Assembly: GCA_964019055.1 (NCBI GenBank)
Contig: OZ025207.1
Span: 21,706,617 to 21,770,616, forward strand
Reading direction: 5' to 3'
Length of the DNA: 64,000 bases
From: Anthopleura xanthogrammica
Lineage: Eukaryota; Cnidaria; Anthozoa; Actiniaria; Actiniidae
Below the pieces are notes generated by a model. The model did no database searches, was not told where the DNA came from, and worked only from the letters and a program-made list of their open reading frames with translations. Shown here piece by piece: positions 18,410-26,944 of the stretch. The first letter of the stretch is position 1. Every line of letters begins with the position of its first letter. Made by a program: the position numbers and the translations under genes.

Positions 18410-19381
18410 ATGGCAGAAGGTAGAGAAGATATAGACTTTGATCCATTAGGAGAAGATGGGCGCGTCGACATCAATGATGATGACTTAGATCCCTTGTTGG
18501 AGCGTGAGGATGTGGGTGAAAGGAGTTGGATGAAGAGATTTAGGGAGTTCTTTTCGAAGAGGGGGAGGGATATGAGTGATAGGGAACTAAAGGGGTACGA
18601 GAGGTTAGAGAACGAGGATAATGATACATATCGTAGTAGGCTCAAGCAGAATATCGAAGAGTTTGAGATGAGTAATCTTAGGGGAAGGGAAGCTAGAATA
18701 GCGTCTGCCGCAGGAGAGGTGAAGAAGCTGTATCCAGAATGGGATCCTAAGAAAAGAGTAGGTAAGTCCAAGACGGTACTAGTCGGAGAAGACGAATTTG
18801 GTAGGGTGACGCTGAAGTTGGGAAAAAAGAACTCTAAGGCATACTTCTTAGACGAACCCGAGACTTTTTCCCCCACGATGAAGGAAGCTTTGGGTAAGCG
18901 ATGGGTTGAGGTCGTGGAAGGGAACGAGAGAACCATAGAACGAAACGAAGAAGAGATCGAGAGGTTGGAAGGGGAGAACGATCCTGATAGCGCGGAACGA
19001 GTAGAAGAACTAGAGAGAGAGGGTGAACGACTAGAGAGAGAAAACGAAGCCATGAAAGAAAAAGTTCCTCTAAAAGAGCGCATCAAAGAGATCTTCAAAA
19101 AAGCAGGAGGAGTCACCGTGGCTTCCGTACTAGCAGCTACCCTCGTGGTAGTCGGAGCCATCCTTTCCAAACTCAAGGCAGGGTTATCCGCTATGGGGAG
19201 GGGCTTGAAGAGCCTAGGCGCAAAGTTCGCGGCGCTGCTACCTGGGCTGATAGGCTCTATCGTTTCGTTCCTATTCAATATGGCGGGAAAGGCCTTGGGG
19301 TTTTTGGCTAATAATGCGTGGTTGTTGATCGTGGCCGTGGTCGTGTACGTGGTTAAAGAATATAAGAAGAAGAAAAGATAA
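18410..19381 (+). CDS. Large coiled-coil membrane protein, 323 aa
   Basis: Function unknown. Order: an acidic start; a domain shared with the previous gene (about 40-80); a polar middle; a long Glu/Arg coiled coil (EGNERTIERNEEEIERLEGEN and following, about 165-215); then several hydrophobic stretches (VASVLAATLVVVGAILSKLKAG, LLPGLIGSIVSFLFNMAGKALGFL, AWLLIVAVVVYVV) and a basic KEYKKKKR end. AAATAAAAG abuts the ATG, and the preceding gene stops three bases upstream. Position among structural genes and the amphipathic, Gly-rich C-terminus suggest a virion membrane or membrane-active role; this is inference. Confidence 0.65.
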   Translation: MAEGREDIDFDPLGEDGRVDINDDDLDPLLEREDVGERSWMKRFREFFSKRGRDMSDRELKGYERLENEDNDTYRSRLKQNIEEFEMSNLRGREARIASAAGEVKKLYPEWDPKKRVGKSKTVLVGEDEFGRVTLKLGKKNSKAYFLDEPETFSPTMKEALGKRWVEVVEGNERTIERNEEEIERLEGENDPDSAERVEELEREGERLERENEAMKEKVPLKERIKEIFKKAGGVTVASVLAATLVVVGAILSKLKAGLSAMGRGLKSLGAKFAALLPGLIGSIVSFLFNMAGKALGFLANNAWLLIVAVVVYVVKEYKKKKR

Positions 19382-19411
19382 GAATATAAGAGATAAGGAT
19401 AAAGGATATAA

Positions 19412-20121
19412 ATGACAAGATTTTACGTGACATTAAGGAAGTCGGATGAGACGTTTTGGTTGGAGTATCCCATAAGCAGGAAGAGTAAGATGACGTTGTT
19501 GAGTTACATGTTCAAGAATGGACTCTATGATCTTATGGAAGAAGGACTCGTGTATGATTCTAGTGGAAAAGTTAGTCTTAGGATTCCTCGGGGGAATTAT
19601 GGCCTGGATACTTTTAAGGAAGCTCTTAGTAGTGTGATGTATTTAGGAAAACCTCCGTTATTGATCGGACCTCAGGGGGGGCCACGTGAGTCAAGAAGTG
19701 CTGTGGAACCTTTCGCAATGACTACTGAAAAGGGCACGACCCTAAGTCCAAACTTAGCCTCTTTCCTGGGGGTACCTAAGGATCTACCTTGGGATGGAGA
19801 GAAAAGGAAAGCACACCCGATAACTCTTAAGAAACAACTACCGTTCTTTGTCTCCATTGTAGCCTCGTGAATTCCTTTCATACCCTAATCAACGAACAAC
19901 GTGACTCGTTATCATACGAGACATTCGCTCCTTCCCAGATGCTTTCCACGATAGGCGCGGGGGCTCTTGGCGAGAACGTATCACATGTCTTCAATAATAC
20001 CCCCACTACCCCCATTTTGGGAGAAAAGATCAGTAGTATCAGATTTTGGGTTACGGATGCTGATAATAAGATCATCTCTGATGGGATATATCCAATGACG
20101 ATTGCAGTAGAAATCACATAA
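19412..20121 (+). pseudogene. Candidate minor capsid (penton-like) gene, frameshifted
   Basis: Two adjacent frames, 19412-19870 (MTRFYVTLRKSDETFWLEYP start) and one ending at 20121, seem to be halves of one gene. The second frame has no good ATG but is open upstream of 19867, through about 19840, and overlaps the end of the first. The second half, with HTLINEQRDSL and SSIRFWVTDADNKIISDGIYPM, has the strand-rich look of the last strands of a small jelly-roll protein. The break lies within about 19840-19868. The penton role is inferred from layout and size; I cannot confirm it by similarity. ggatataa precedes the start. Confidence 0.5.
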
Positions 20122-20146
20122 GAATAGTAACGTAATATAGAAAAGA

Positions 20147-20797
20147 ATGGTGGATAACGATATTAAAAGAACAACAGGACTGCTGGATAACGATATTAAA
20201 AGAACAACAGGACTCTATCCAACAGCTCCAGAATTCACTGATGGCGAGGATTTTAGACTACATAAGGTAGATTCTGTACTCATGAAGTTAGAAAGTGAGC
20301 GCGATCGATACGAAAAAGTGCGAAAGAAGTATTCGCGATGGAGGTTGTTTTTCCATACTTTCTCAATGACCTCGGGAAGTCTTTCTGTCTTGTTTACGAT
20401 GGGAGGCATTGGTACGTCACTTACGGGCCCCGGATTGGCAATTGGAATACCACTGTCTGCGGTGGGGGGTTTTATGGGGGTTGTTTCTGCTTTGTGCGGA
20501 ATGACTGTTAAGAAGCTCACTGTGAAAGTAAGTAAGCACGAGAAGACGGTTCAGCTCATTCGTTCTAAGCTTAATAGTATTAACGATATTGTCTCGAAAG
20601 CTTTGAAGGATAACAGGATTAGTGAGGAAGAATTTTTACTTATTCTTGGTGAAATGCGGAAGTACGAGCAACTTAGGGGAGAGATTAGGATGAAGAAGAA
20701 TGAAGAATTCTTGCAAAAAAAAGTGTTCGACATCGAGGGTTTAAGGAAGGAGGTGAAAGAGGAATTCATTCAACAACTTACACAACCAAGGAAGTAG
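20147..20797 (+). CDS. Hypothetical membrane-hairpin protein, 216 aa
   Basis: Function unknown. It opens with two copies of DNDIKRTTGL (33-bp DNA repeat). A charged helix (about 40-65) leads into a glycine-rich hydrophobic hairpin (SVLFTMGGIGTSLTGPGLAIGIPLSAVGGFMGVVSALCGM, about 78-118). A long charged helical part with HEKTVQLIRSKLNSINDIVSKAL follows. The helix, membrane hairpin, helix order is reminiscent of proteins that act on or in membranes. tagaaaaga precedes the ATG. The frame is intact and is followed by the palindromes at 20840-20885. Confidence 0.65.
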   Translation: MVDNDIKRTTGLLDNDIKRTTGLYPTAPEFTDGEDFRLHKVDSVLMKLESERDRYEKVRKKYSRWRLFFHTFSMTSGSLSVLFTMGGIGTSLTGPGLAIGIPLSAVGGFMGVVSALCGMTVKKLTVKVSKHEKTVQLIRSKLNSINDIVSKALKDNRISEEEFLLILGEMRKYEQLRGEIRMKKNEEFLQKKVFDIEGLRKEVKEEFIQQLTQPRK

Positions 20798-20839
20798 CGT
20801 TACGAGTAGGGGGTTTCGAGTATAGGGTTCGTCGCGAGA

Positions 20840-20885
20840 TGGGGGAGTTCCTCCCCCATACCCCCTACTAGGGGAGTTCCTCCTG
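20840..20885. terminator. Palindromic G/C-rich repeat after gene, possible 3' end signal
   Basis: TGGGGGAG-ttc-CTCCCCCA (20840-20858) forms a hairpin with eight-base arms, and a second, weaker one (aggggagttcctcc) follows. It is in the only sizeable gap between plus-strand genes here and resembles the repeats at 8371 and 15961. A role in ending transcription or processing is a guess from position. Confidence 0.4.
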
Positions 20886-20935
20886 ATAGAATAGAGGTTT
20901 AATGGGAAAGAAATACATCATATAAAAGAAGAAAG

Positions 20936-22516
20936 ATGTTCGATGCATTTGGTAACGATTTTGATAACCCTAGATGGGGTCCCATCTACGAATTTCCCAC
21001 AGACAAATCCACCTACCACCCACCACCTCTTAGCCTCATAGCTTCCCAATCCGAGGAGCCCATTCCCCCTCCCAAGGTCACAAACCCCAAACCCAAACCC
21101 AAACCTAAGATCAAAAAACCTAACCCCAACTTTCCCAAGAACCTCACGAGAACTGGGGAGCCATACCCTCTTTACGACAACAAACCCGAGGGAGGCTTTT
21201 CTGACCTAATAACCAATCTCAAAGTCGTTGTTTCCCCGAACGCCTCCTTCACGACGAAGGTTCATAACCTTTTTGAAGATTCGGTAGTAACGCACTACCA
21301 CGATAAGGAAACTCGTGCTTGGATGCGGGGTCCTGACATGGCATATTGGCCTCAACAACTAAACTTTGCTATTTGGGCTGCTACCAAGGGGTGTGGTGTT
21401 GGGCTTGACATGATGAAGGAAATTCCGTTTTTCCGATTCCACGTGTATTTTACGATACGTAGAATATTATATGAGTTAGAGTGTCCGCTTCCCTGGGATG
21501 ACAAGTTTAATCAGACAGATAATAACTACCATAAGCCTACGTGGGAAGCTTTGAAGAAGGAGTTCGGCTTACACAGAAATCCAGACTTTAGGAATAGGGA
21601 GGGGGCGGGTGGTGGTGTTGGGGAAATGCATGTAATGAATTGGGAAAAGGGTGACTATATTAAGAACCCTGGATATGTTTATCCCGGCTATCTCCTTGGT
21701 TTTGCTAGTGAGACCAAGCATGGGTCAGTCTACTACGTAAGGAGCTTAGAGAAGCAACCATGGAGACCCTTCTTTGCTGGGAAGGGTGTGGGTATAAGGA
21801 ACTTGGTTAGAATCGATCGTAGCATCGAAAGCTTCGTGTATTGCATTCTCGGGGCTCAGGTTAGGACGTTTTCTCCGATTTATGACGTGGAAGAAAGTGG
21901 TGCTTCCTTGGAAACGCAGGAGGTTTTCTTAAATCTCCTAGAAAGCTGTATCGTCCTAAACAGCGTTTCTGATGGGATCCAAAGATATCAGACTGCTGTT
22001 AATGACGCAAACGCGGTGTTGGATTATGCATTAGCTCCTGGTTGTTGGTTGATGCCTAGTAGGCTTGTCATAAATGATACCCTCGTGGTGGGGTACAACG
22101 ATGAGCTTAGGAGGGCGCATGGTTGGATGAAGTTTGGAGTGAATGATATTAATAAGAAGACTGAGAGTGAGTACATAAAGGATGAAAAGGAGAAGCGACA
22201 TCAAACAACTGGGAAGACTGAGAAGGACGTGACTAAGACTGGGAAGGACGTGACTAAGACTGGGAAGGACGTGACTAAGACTGGGAAGGACGTGACTAAG
22301 ACTGGGAAGGACGTGACTAAGACTGAGAAGGACGTGACTAAGACTGAGAAGGACGTGACTAAGACTGGGAAGGACGTGACTAAGACTGAGAAGACCAATG
22401 ACGTCGTTAAGAGTCCTAAGAGGAATCTTAAGTCTACTGGCGATAGTTCGCATGAAGTGAACTTAGCGGTGATTGCTGCCGTATCTGTGGGAGTTGGATG
22501 GATGTTGTTTAGGTAG
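20936..22516 (+). CDS. Polinton structural candidate, 526 aa, C-terminal membrane anchor
   Basis: Function not established. It has a Pro/Lys-rich N-terminus (about 25-70, PKPKPKPKIKKPNPN) and a large folded middle (about 85-420) rich in aromatic residues, with ETRAWMRGPDMAYWPQQLNFAIWAATKGCG as its most distinctive stretch. Then nine or so copies of a 7-residue unit (KTGKDVT; 21 bp) lead to a final hydrophobic helix (VNLAVIAAVSVGVGWMLF). The layout of folded body, flexible repeat stalk and membrane anchor suits a virion surface or penton-associated protein. catataaaagaagaaag precedes the ATG. Its stop overlaps the convergent downstream gene by eight bases. Confidence 0.65.
   Translation: MFDAFGNDFDNPRWGPIYEFPTDKSTYHPPPLSLIASQSEEPIPPPKVTNPKPKPKPKIKKPNPNFPKNLTRTGEPYPLYDNKPEGGFSDLITNLKVVVSPNASFTTKVHNLFEDSVVTHYHDKETRAWMRGPDMAYWPQQLNFAIWAATKGCGVGLDMMKEIPFFRFHVYFTIRRILYELECPLPWDDKFNQTDNNYHKPTWEALKKEFGLHRNPDFRNREGAGGGVGEMHVMNWEKGDYIKNPGYVYPGYLLGFASETKHGSVYYVRSLEKQPWRPFFAGKGVGIRNLVRIDRSIESFVYCILGAQVRTFSPIYDVEESGASLETQEVFLNLLESCIVLNSVSDGIQRYQTAVNDANAVLDYALAPGCWLMPSRLVINDTLVVGYNDELRRAHGWMKFGVNDINKKTESEYIKDEKEKRHQTTGKTEKDVTKTGKDVTKTGKDVTKTGKDVTKTGKDVTKTEKDVTKTEKDVTKTGKDVTKTEKTNDVVKSPKRNLKSTGDSSHEVNLAVIAAVSVGVGWMLFR
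22212..22395 (+). repeat. 21-bp in-frame tandem repeat
   Basis: About nine copies of aagactg(g/a)gaaggacgtgact, coding KTGKDVT, form the stalk region of the 526-residue protein. A difference of g or a at one site gives TG or TE variants. Confidence 0.95.
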
Positions 22517-23285
22517 AGGGATAATCTTCATCTGAATCTGACTCCTCTATTTCTGGAATTGGCTTTAGTAGTCTCTCGTACTCCTTAGGATCTTTGATGT
22601 TTACTTCCCATACTCTTATGACTAAGGTTACTTTACCTGAAGATCCTACGTAAATGTTACTGATGTGTAACGCGGCGTCTACCTCCATTTTCTTACCAAT
22701 AAGTTCTTCTGGATCTATTCTTTTTCCGGACGCGTCGTAAAATCTTCCTCCTAGCCTACCCGTAGCCCTGTTTGTTGGTATTTTTGGGTATAACGTGGGT
22801 CCTTTTCCCTCTACTTTCTCTAACCTAACGTTCCCATCTCCTCCTGTTACCCCTTCTAGTTTCCAGTATAAGGGATTTAGTCCGCCCTTGATCTTTTTTA
22901 GGTCCGATTTAGTTAGTTCTATTAGTCCAAGTTCTTCCTTGTAGTGTAGTACGGCTTCGATGCACATATCTACGACCTTGTTGAAGGATCTTATCCACTT
23001 TTTCTGGTCTTCGGTTGGTCCTTCGCGATCCCACATGCATAGTGGTAGGCTATAGTCCTTCCTTGATCCCTCGAATAAACTTTCCGAAGGACCGAACGAG
23101 AACACCCACCCAGATGGTACTATTAGCTTTCCTTGTGTTTCCTTGTCGTCGTACTTTGTGTTTATCTCGATTATCTTGTACTTTATCTTCTTTCCTAGCA
23201 CTTCTTTTCGTATTGGCTTAGAGAATCGTAGGTTACTTGCATCATAATCTATCATACTTGTTAGCCTTGGTCTTGTTAGTGACAT
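22509..23285 (-). CDS. Candidate single-stranded DNA-binding protein, 258 aa
   Basis: Possibly coats single-stranded DNA during replication. The sequence resembles, in layout, the OB-fold ssDNA-binding proteins of large DNA viruses. It starts YDASNLRFSKPIR, has a strand-rich first third with VPSGWVFSFGPSESLFEG and SLPLCMWDREGPT, and a central helix (WIRSFNKVVDMCIEAVLHYKEEL, about 100-123). Another strand-rich part ends with VDAALHISNIYVGSSGKVTLVIRVWEV, followed by an acidic tail (EESDSDEDYPST), common in such proteins. Upstream on its strand, tatcataaag lies about 30 bases before the ATG. Recognition is by pattern, so the call is moderate. Confidence 0.5.
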   Translation of the reverse strand: MSLTRPRLTSMIDYDASNLRFSKPIRKEVLGKKIKYKIIEINTKYDDKETQGKLIVPSGWVFSFGPSESLFEGSRKDYSLPLCMWDREGPTEDQKKWIRSFNKVVDMCIEAVLHYKEELGLIELTKSDLKKIKGGLNPLYWKLEGVTGGDGNVRLEKVEGKGPTLYPKIPTNRATGRLGGRFYDASGKRIDPEELIGKKMEVDAALHISNIYVGSSGKVTLVIRVWEVNIKDPKEYERLLKPIPEIEESDSDEDYPST

Positions 23286-23371
23286 TTTTCCTTTCTTCTC
23301 TTGTTCTCTTTATGATAGACTAGATATTCTTAAGCGTATTAGATGTCAAAGTCCTTCTTTGATATCTTACG

Positions 23372-23893
23372 TTACTTAGCCCTTAATAACACGCACCCCT
23401 CGGGTAACTCCTCTTCTTTGAAGTAAGCGAACGCATATTTTTGGCCATCGATCTTCGACTTTCCGGTCTTTGCAGAAGGTTTTCCCTCACAACAGGCGAT
23501 TATGACGCCTGGGTTTATTCCTAAGCGCTTACCTGTTGCGTACATGCTCCGAAAGTAGCTCTTTTCTTCGGTAAGTAGGTTCGTGGATACGACGCATTTC
23601 CTGTTCTCCCAGTTGTTCTTTAGGAAGGAATGGTCTTTTTTCTTTGGTGGGAGGGGCGAGGGAGATTCTTCTTTTGGAGGGGTCTCGATTAGTGGAGGTT
23701 CTCCTTTTGGGGGGGTTTCTACATACCTACTGGTTTCGATCGCTTGGGGCGATGCGGTCATGGAATTGCGGAACGCTCTCATAACCTGTTCGAGCGCTTT
23801 TTCAGTGATGTGGATCTCTTCTTCCTCCGTGACTTCTCTCTGACGACCTTTCTTATTCTTTTTTCGCATTTTTTCTTTGTTATGTATTTGCAT
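23372..23893 (-). CDS. Basic helix-turn-helix-like DNA-binding protein, 173 aa
   Basis: I chose the start at 23893 because AATAAAG directly precedes that ATG. The longer frame back to 24112 only reads through the ITR. The N-terminus is very basic (KEKMRKKNKKGRQ). An acidic helix follows (about 22-45), then a Pro/Glu-rich linker containing SRYVETPPKGEPPLIETPPKEE, whose DNA holds an AGTAGGTATGTA repeat. The last 80 residues contain GKRLGINPGVIIACCEGKPSAKTG..KIDGQKYAFAYF, which resembles NUMOD1-type helix-turn-helix modules that bind DNA next to nuclease domains. No nuclease motif is visible. It may bind the adjoining ITR; that is a guess. Confidence 0.55.
   Translation of the reverse strand: MQIHNKEKMRKKNKKGRQREVTEEEEIHITEKALEQVMRAFRNSMTASPQAIETSRYVETPPKGEPPLIETPPKEESPSPLPPKKKDHSFLKNNWENRKCVVSTNLLTEEKSYFRSMYATGKRLGINPGVIIACCEGKPSAKTGKSKIDGQKYAFAYFKEEELPEGCVLLRAK
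23719..23731 (-). repeat. AGTAGGTATGTAG repeat in coding sequence
   Basis: On the minus strand the 13-mer encodes SRYV of the DNA-binding candidate, as the copy at 12100 does in the polymerase gene. Confidence 0.7.
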
Positions 23894-23900
23894 CTTTATT
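23894..23900 (-). promoter_or_regulatory. AATAAAG start motif (minus strand)
   Basis: Reading the minus strand, tttaataaag abuts the ATG whose first base is 23893. It is identical to the motif at 16671-16677 on the other strand. Confidence 0.55.
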
Positions 23901-23966
23901 AAAGCACTTTTATTTTTTTTTTTTTCTTCTTTTCTTTTTCTTCTTCTTTTCTCCCCTTCCCCCTCC

Positions 23967-24828
23967 CCCAAGACTAGCTCACGCCTTCCCTCTTCTCCCC
24001 GCGCACATCTAGTCCAGACTAGCCCCTTCTGGAAAAGTGTTCTTTCACTTAAAGTCTTACTATGATCTCTAGACCTCAAAGAACTCCAGGGGTGGGAGCC
24101 CTTTGAGCGCATCCTGGGGAAAAGGAGGAGAATTACTCTGATTTAGTCGTGATCTTTGGACTTCGGGGAAGGCGAGAGTGATCGTGTTGGGGGATTAGGG
24201 GGTTTAGGCGTGATCTTTGGACTTCGGGGAAGGCGAGAGTGATCGTGTTGGGGGATTACTCTGGTTTAGGCGTGTTGTTGGAGGGAGGGGGAGGGGTGAG
24301 GGGGAAATGTGCGGCGAGGCCGTGTCTGTGCGTTGGAGGGAGGGGGAAGGACGTGGGGGTATTTGCGGCGAGGCCGTGCCTGTGCGTTGGAGGGAGGGGG
24401 AAGGACGTGAGGGTATTTGCGGCGAGGCCGTGCCTGTGCGTTGGAGGGAGGGGGAAGGACGTGAGGGTATTTGCGGCGAGGCCGTGCCTGTGCGTTGGAG
24501 GGAGGGGGAAGGACGTGAGGGTATTTGCGGCGAGGCCGTGCCTGTGCGTTGGAGGGAGGGGGAAGGACGTGAGGGTATTTGCGGCGAGGCCGTGCCTGTG
24601 CGTTGGAGGGAGGGGGAAGGACGTGAGGGTATTTGCGGCGAGGCCGTGCCTGTGCGTTGGAGGGAGGGGGAAGGACGTGAGGGAAATGTGGGGTGAGGGG
24701 GAAGGACGTGAGGGCATTTGCGGCGAGGCCGTGCCCGTGTAAAAAAATTTAGGCGTGATGTTTGGAGATGTGTTCTTTTCACTGGGAAGAGTGAGCCGCA
24801 ACCCCAGAATCGGCCTATACTACCTACT
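23967..24828 (-). repeat. Polinton right inverted terminal repeat
   Basis: Inverse of 7544-8350, with scattered single-base differences and one additional 54-bp unit (seven versus six, counting the variant unit at about 24330). It ends CGGCCTATACTACCTACT. Confidence 0.95.
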
Positions 24829-24833
24829 CTTAT
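24829..24833 (+). repeat. Polinton target-site duplication, right (CTTAT)
   Basis: CTTAT directly after the element end; it matches 7539-7543. Confidence 0.9.
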
Positions 24834-25999
24834 TGACCTTTCATAATTTCCATCAGTTTTCGTCTGAGTAAAAAACGATACACTGAAGTCGGAAATGTCA
24901 GTATAGTTATCGGCAAACGTTTATACAGTGTTAGTTAAAGGTGACGTCAAATTAATTGGAAGTTGATTTCGTGATTTTTTTTAATTCGCTCGTATCACAT
25001 CAAAAACATTCGAGTATTTCTGAATTTAGCACAGGCAGTAGCTCAAACATTTAGGCTTTTAACAGCACAGTGTATTCAAAAAATAATAATTTTGAGTCGC
25101 CCCGTTTCCCGAATCGGATTTTCTAGCAATGGTGTTTCAAAATTTGTACTTCTGTTCGAAAAATGAAATGTGACCGAATTCCTTGAAACTTCAGATTCTT
25201 GGTAAATGGATTGTCTTTGATTCTGTGTCCAAGTTTGAAGGAAATCTATCGTTGCATTATTTCTATAGTCAGTTTTTAGGCCTATTTTCATTGCGCAGCT
25301 ACTTGCACTCGATAGATTTTCTTCAAAAACGGCAGACAAAATTATATGACAATATATTCACCAAGAACTTGAAGTTTTGAAGAATTTGATTATTCAATCG
25401 TTATAAAGGTTTCAGTGCTCGTTTCAAAACCATACAATTATTTCGAAAAGGAAAAACTTTATCACAAAATTTTGGTAATCTATGTATGAACAAGTCAAAC
25501 GAAAGTGGTGTATTCAGTTTCAATATGGAGTTTGTTTCCTATTGATTGCAGTAAAATATCAACTAAATGTTATTAGTTACTTACCCGGCTATCAAACTGC
25601 TTTCGTTAAGAAAAACTGGGTATGTAGCAACGTATTGCAACTGGTTGAGTTCTCATTCGATCTGTGAGTCAGGCCTGACTTGGATCAGCCCAGAGATTGT
25701 TTCAGGGTTAGATCAACAAACACGTTGCAGGGTATCGATAAAATTTAAATAATTCGTATTATAATTAATACAAAGAAGTTAGAACAAAGAGACCTAATAA
25801 GACATAAATAAAACATATGAATATTAAGTAGAATTAATGTTTTTTAATTTCGTAGTTTTTGAAACGTGCAATATATGCATCTCATTAAGCATTTAGTTAG
25901 TCAACATTACTATCAACCTTTTCTTGATTTGAGCTAATATTTTAGTTATCCCTATTTTAGTATTTTAGTTGTCGCTAACTGATTATTCCTAAAATTATA

Positions 26000-26095
26000 G
26001 TGGCAAGGGTGGCGTACGCTGTTAATGCGTCGTCTTTCACCGCTATGAGTCTAACGAGTGCCTAGGGTTGCTGGTTCGAGCCCTGCCGTCGCCAC
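26000..26095 (+). repeat. tRNA-derived SINE head or tRNA pseudogene
   Basis: GTGGCAAGG and the closing gtcgccac can pair as an acceptor stem. An A-box-like tggcgtacgctg and a B-box ggttcgagccc are spaced as in a long-arm tRNA. The sequence after it (about 26096-26290) recurs in copy B (57600-57800), where the head is partly deleted. It is more likely a SINE than a working tRNA because the anticodon arm is not convincing. Confidence 0.6.
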
Positions 26096-26944
26096 ATGTT
26101 TGATGTGTGTTCTCTTCCTTGCCACAAGGATTTTCTGCAGGTACTCCGGTTTTCCTTCCTTCGTAAAAATCAATATGTGGGTGGACAGTCGTGGGTATAA
26201 AAAGTGTGTATTGTTTTTATTTATTTTTGTTTATTTTGAAGAAAAAATAAAGACGTCTGAATACCAGTCTTGTTGTTTTTTTTTCTTAATCCCAATACCA
26301 AAAAACCATTATCTTACGGCTCCAAAAGGATATGCATTTAATTGTAAGAACGTTGTCATATCAAAATAAGAAAAAACAAAATAACAAATAGGAATTAGTT
26401 AGAAATATTTTTGCTATATTTAATTCTAAAGCTGCCTAGATTGATGAGAATAACTGTTTTAATATATATATACCAACAGGATTAAATAAAAAATATCGGT
26501 CCATGCCTTCAAAAAGGTGAAATAATTACGTCTGTTTTGAAAAAAATAATTATTCCTATTTTTTTAATTTTTTAATTTTTATATGAAAACGTTCTTGCAA
26601 TTAGGTGTATTTAATCAAGAAAGCAAATTGGAAGGGGATTTTCAAGATGCACGTGTAACAAGGGAAGTTGCAATTGCCACCCGTAACACAAAAGTACTGT
26701 ATATTGCATTGATTGTTTGAGAAATTTTAAATATCTCATATAATTGGTTTTAATTAAAATAGGACGGTCACCTGGAAAGGTCAACTGGTGATGGGTGACC
26801 AATTAATTTGCTCGCAGACAAATCACATTCGCTTGAGTGAAAATAAAACCATTACTCCAGATATTCAATTGTTTTATTTCAACATCTTATTATACTTTCA
26901 TCTGATTTATTCGTCTTTTTTACTAAGTATAATATAAACGTTCT

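Larger units (their letters stand above)
7544..24828 (+). mobile_element. Maverick/Polinton-type element, 17.3 kb
   Basis: A virus-like, self-synthesising DNA transposon. It is bounded by inverted terminal repeats of about 0.8 kb starting AGTAGG and by CTTAT duplications. It encodes the family's hallmark set: protein-primed-type DNA polymerase B, retroviral-type integrase, A32-like packaging ATPase and a capsid-sized candidate downstream of the integrase, plus many small membrane or coiled-coil proteins. It is visibly less AT-rich than the flanks. The insertion is proven by the empty site in duplication copy B near 56350. The two ITRs are nearly identical apart from one extra 54-bp unit on the right, which suggests recent arrival. 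However, the polymerase gene and one structural gene are frameshifted, so this copy is probably not autonomous. Confidence 0.95.

Noticed and set aside
23894..24112. N-terminal extension of the minus-strand DNA-binding candidate into the ITR
   Set aside because: It is ITR sequence that also reads open at the left end. The AATAAAG motif marks the ATG at 23893 as the more likely start.
26000..26095. Functional tRNA gene
   Set aside because: The A/B boxes are present, but the anticodon arm is poor and the same unit with a common tail recurs, as expected of a SINE.
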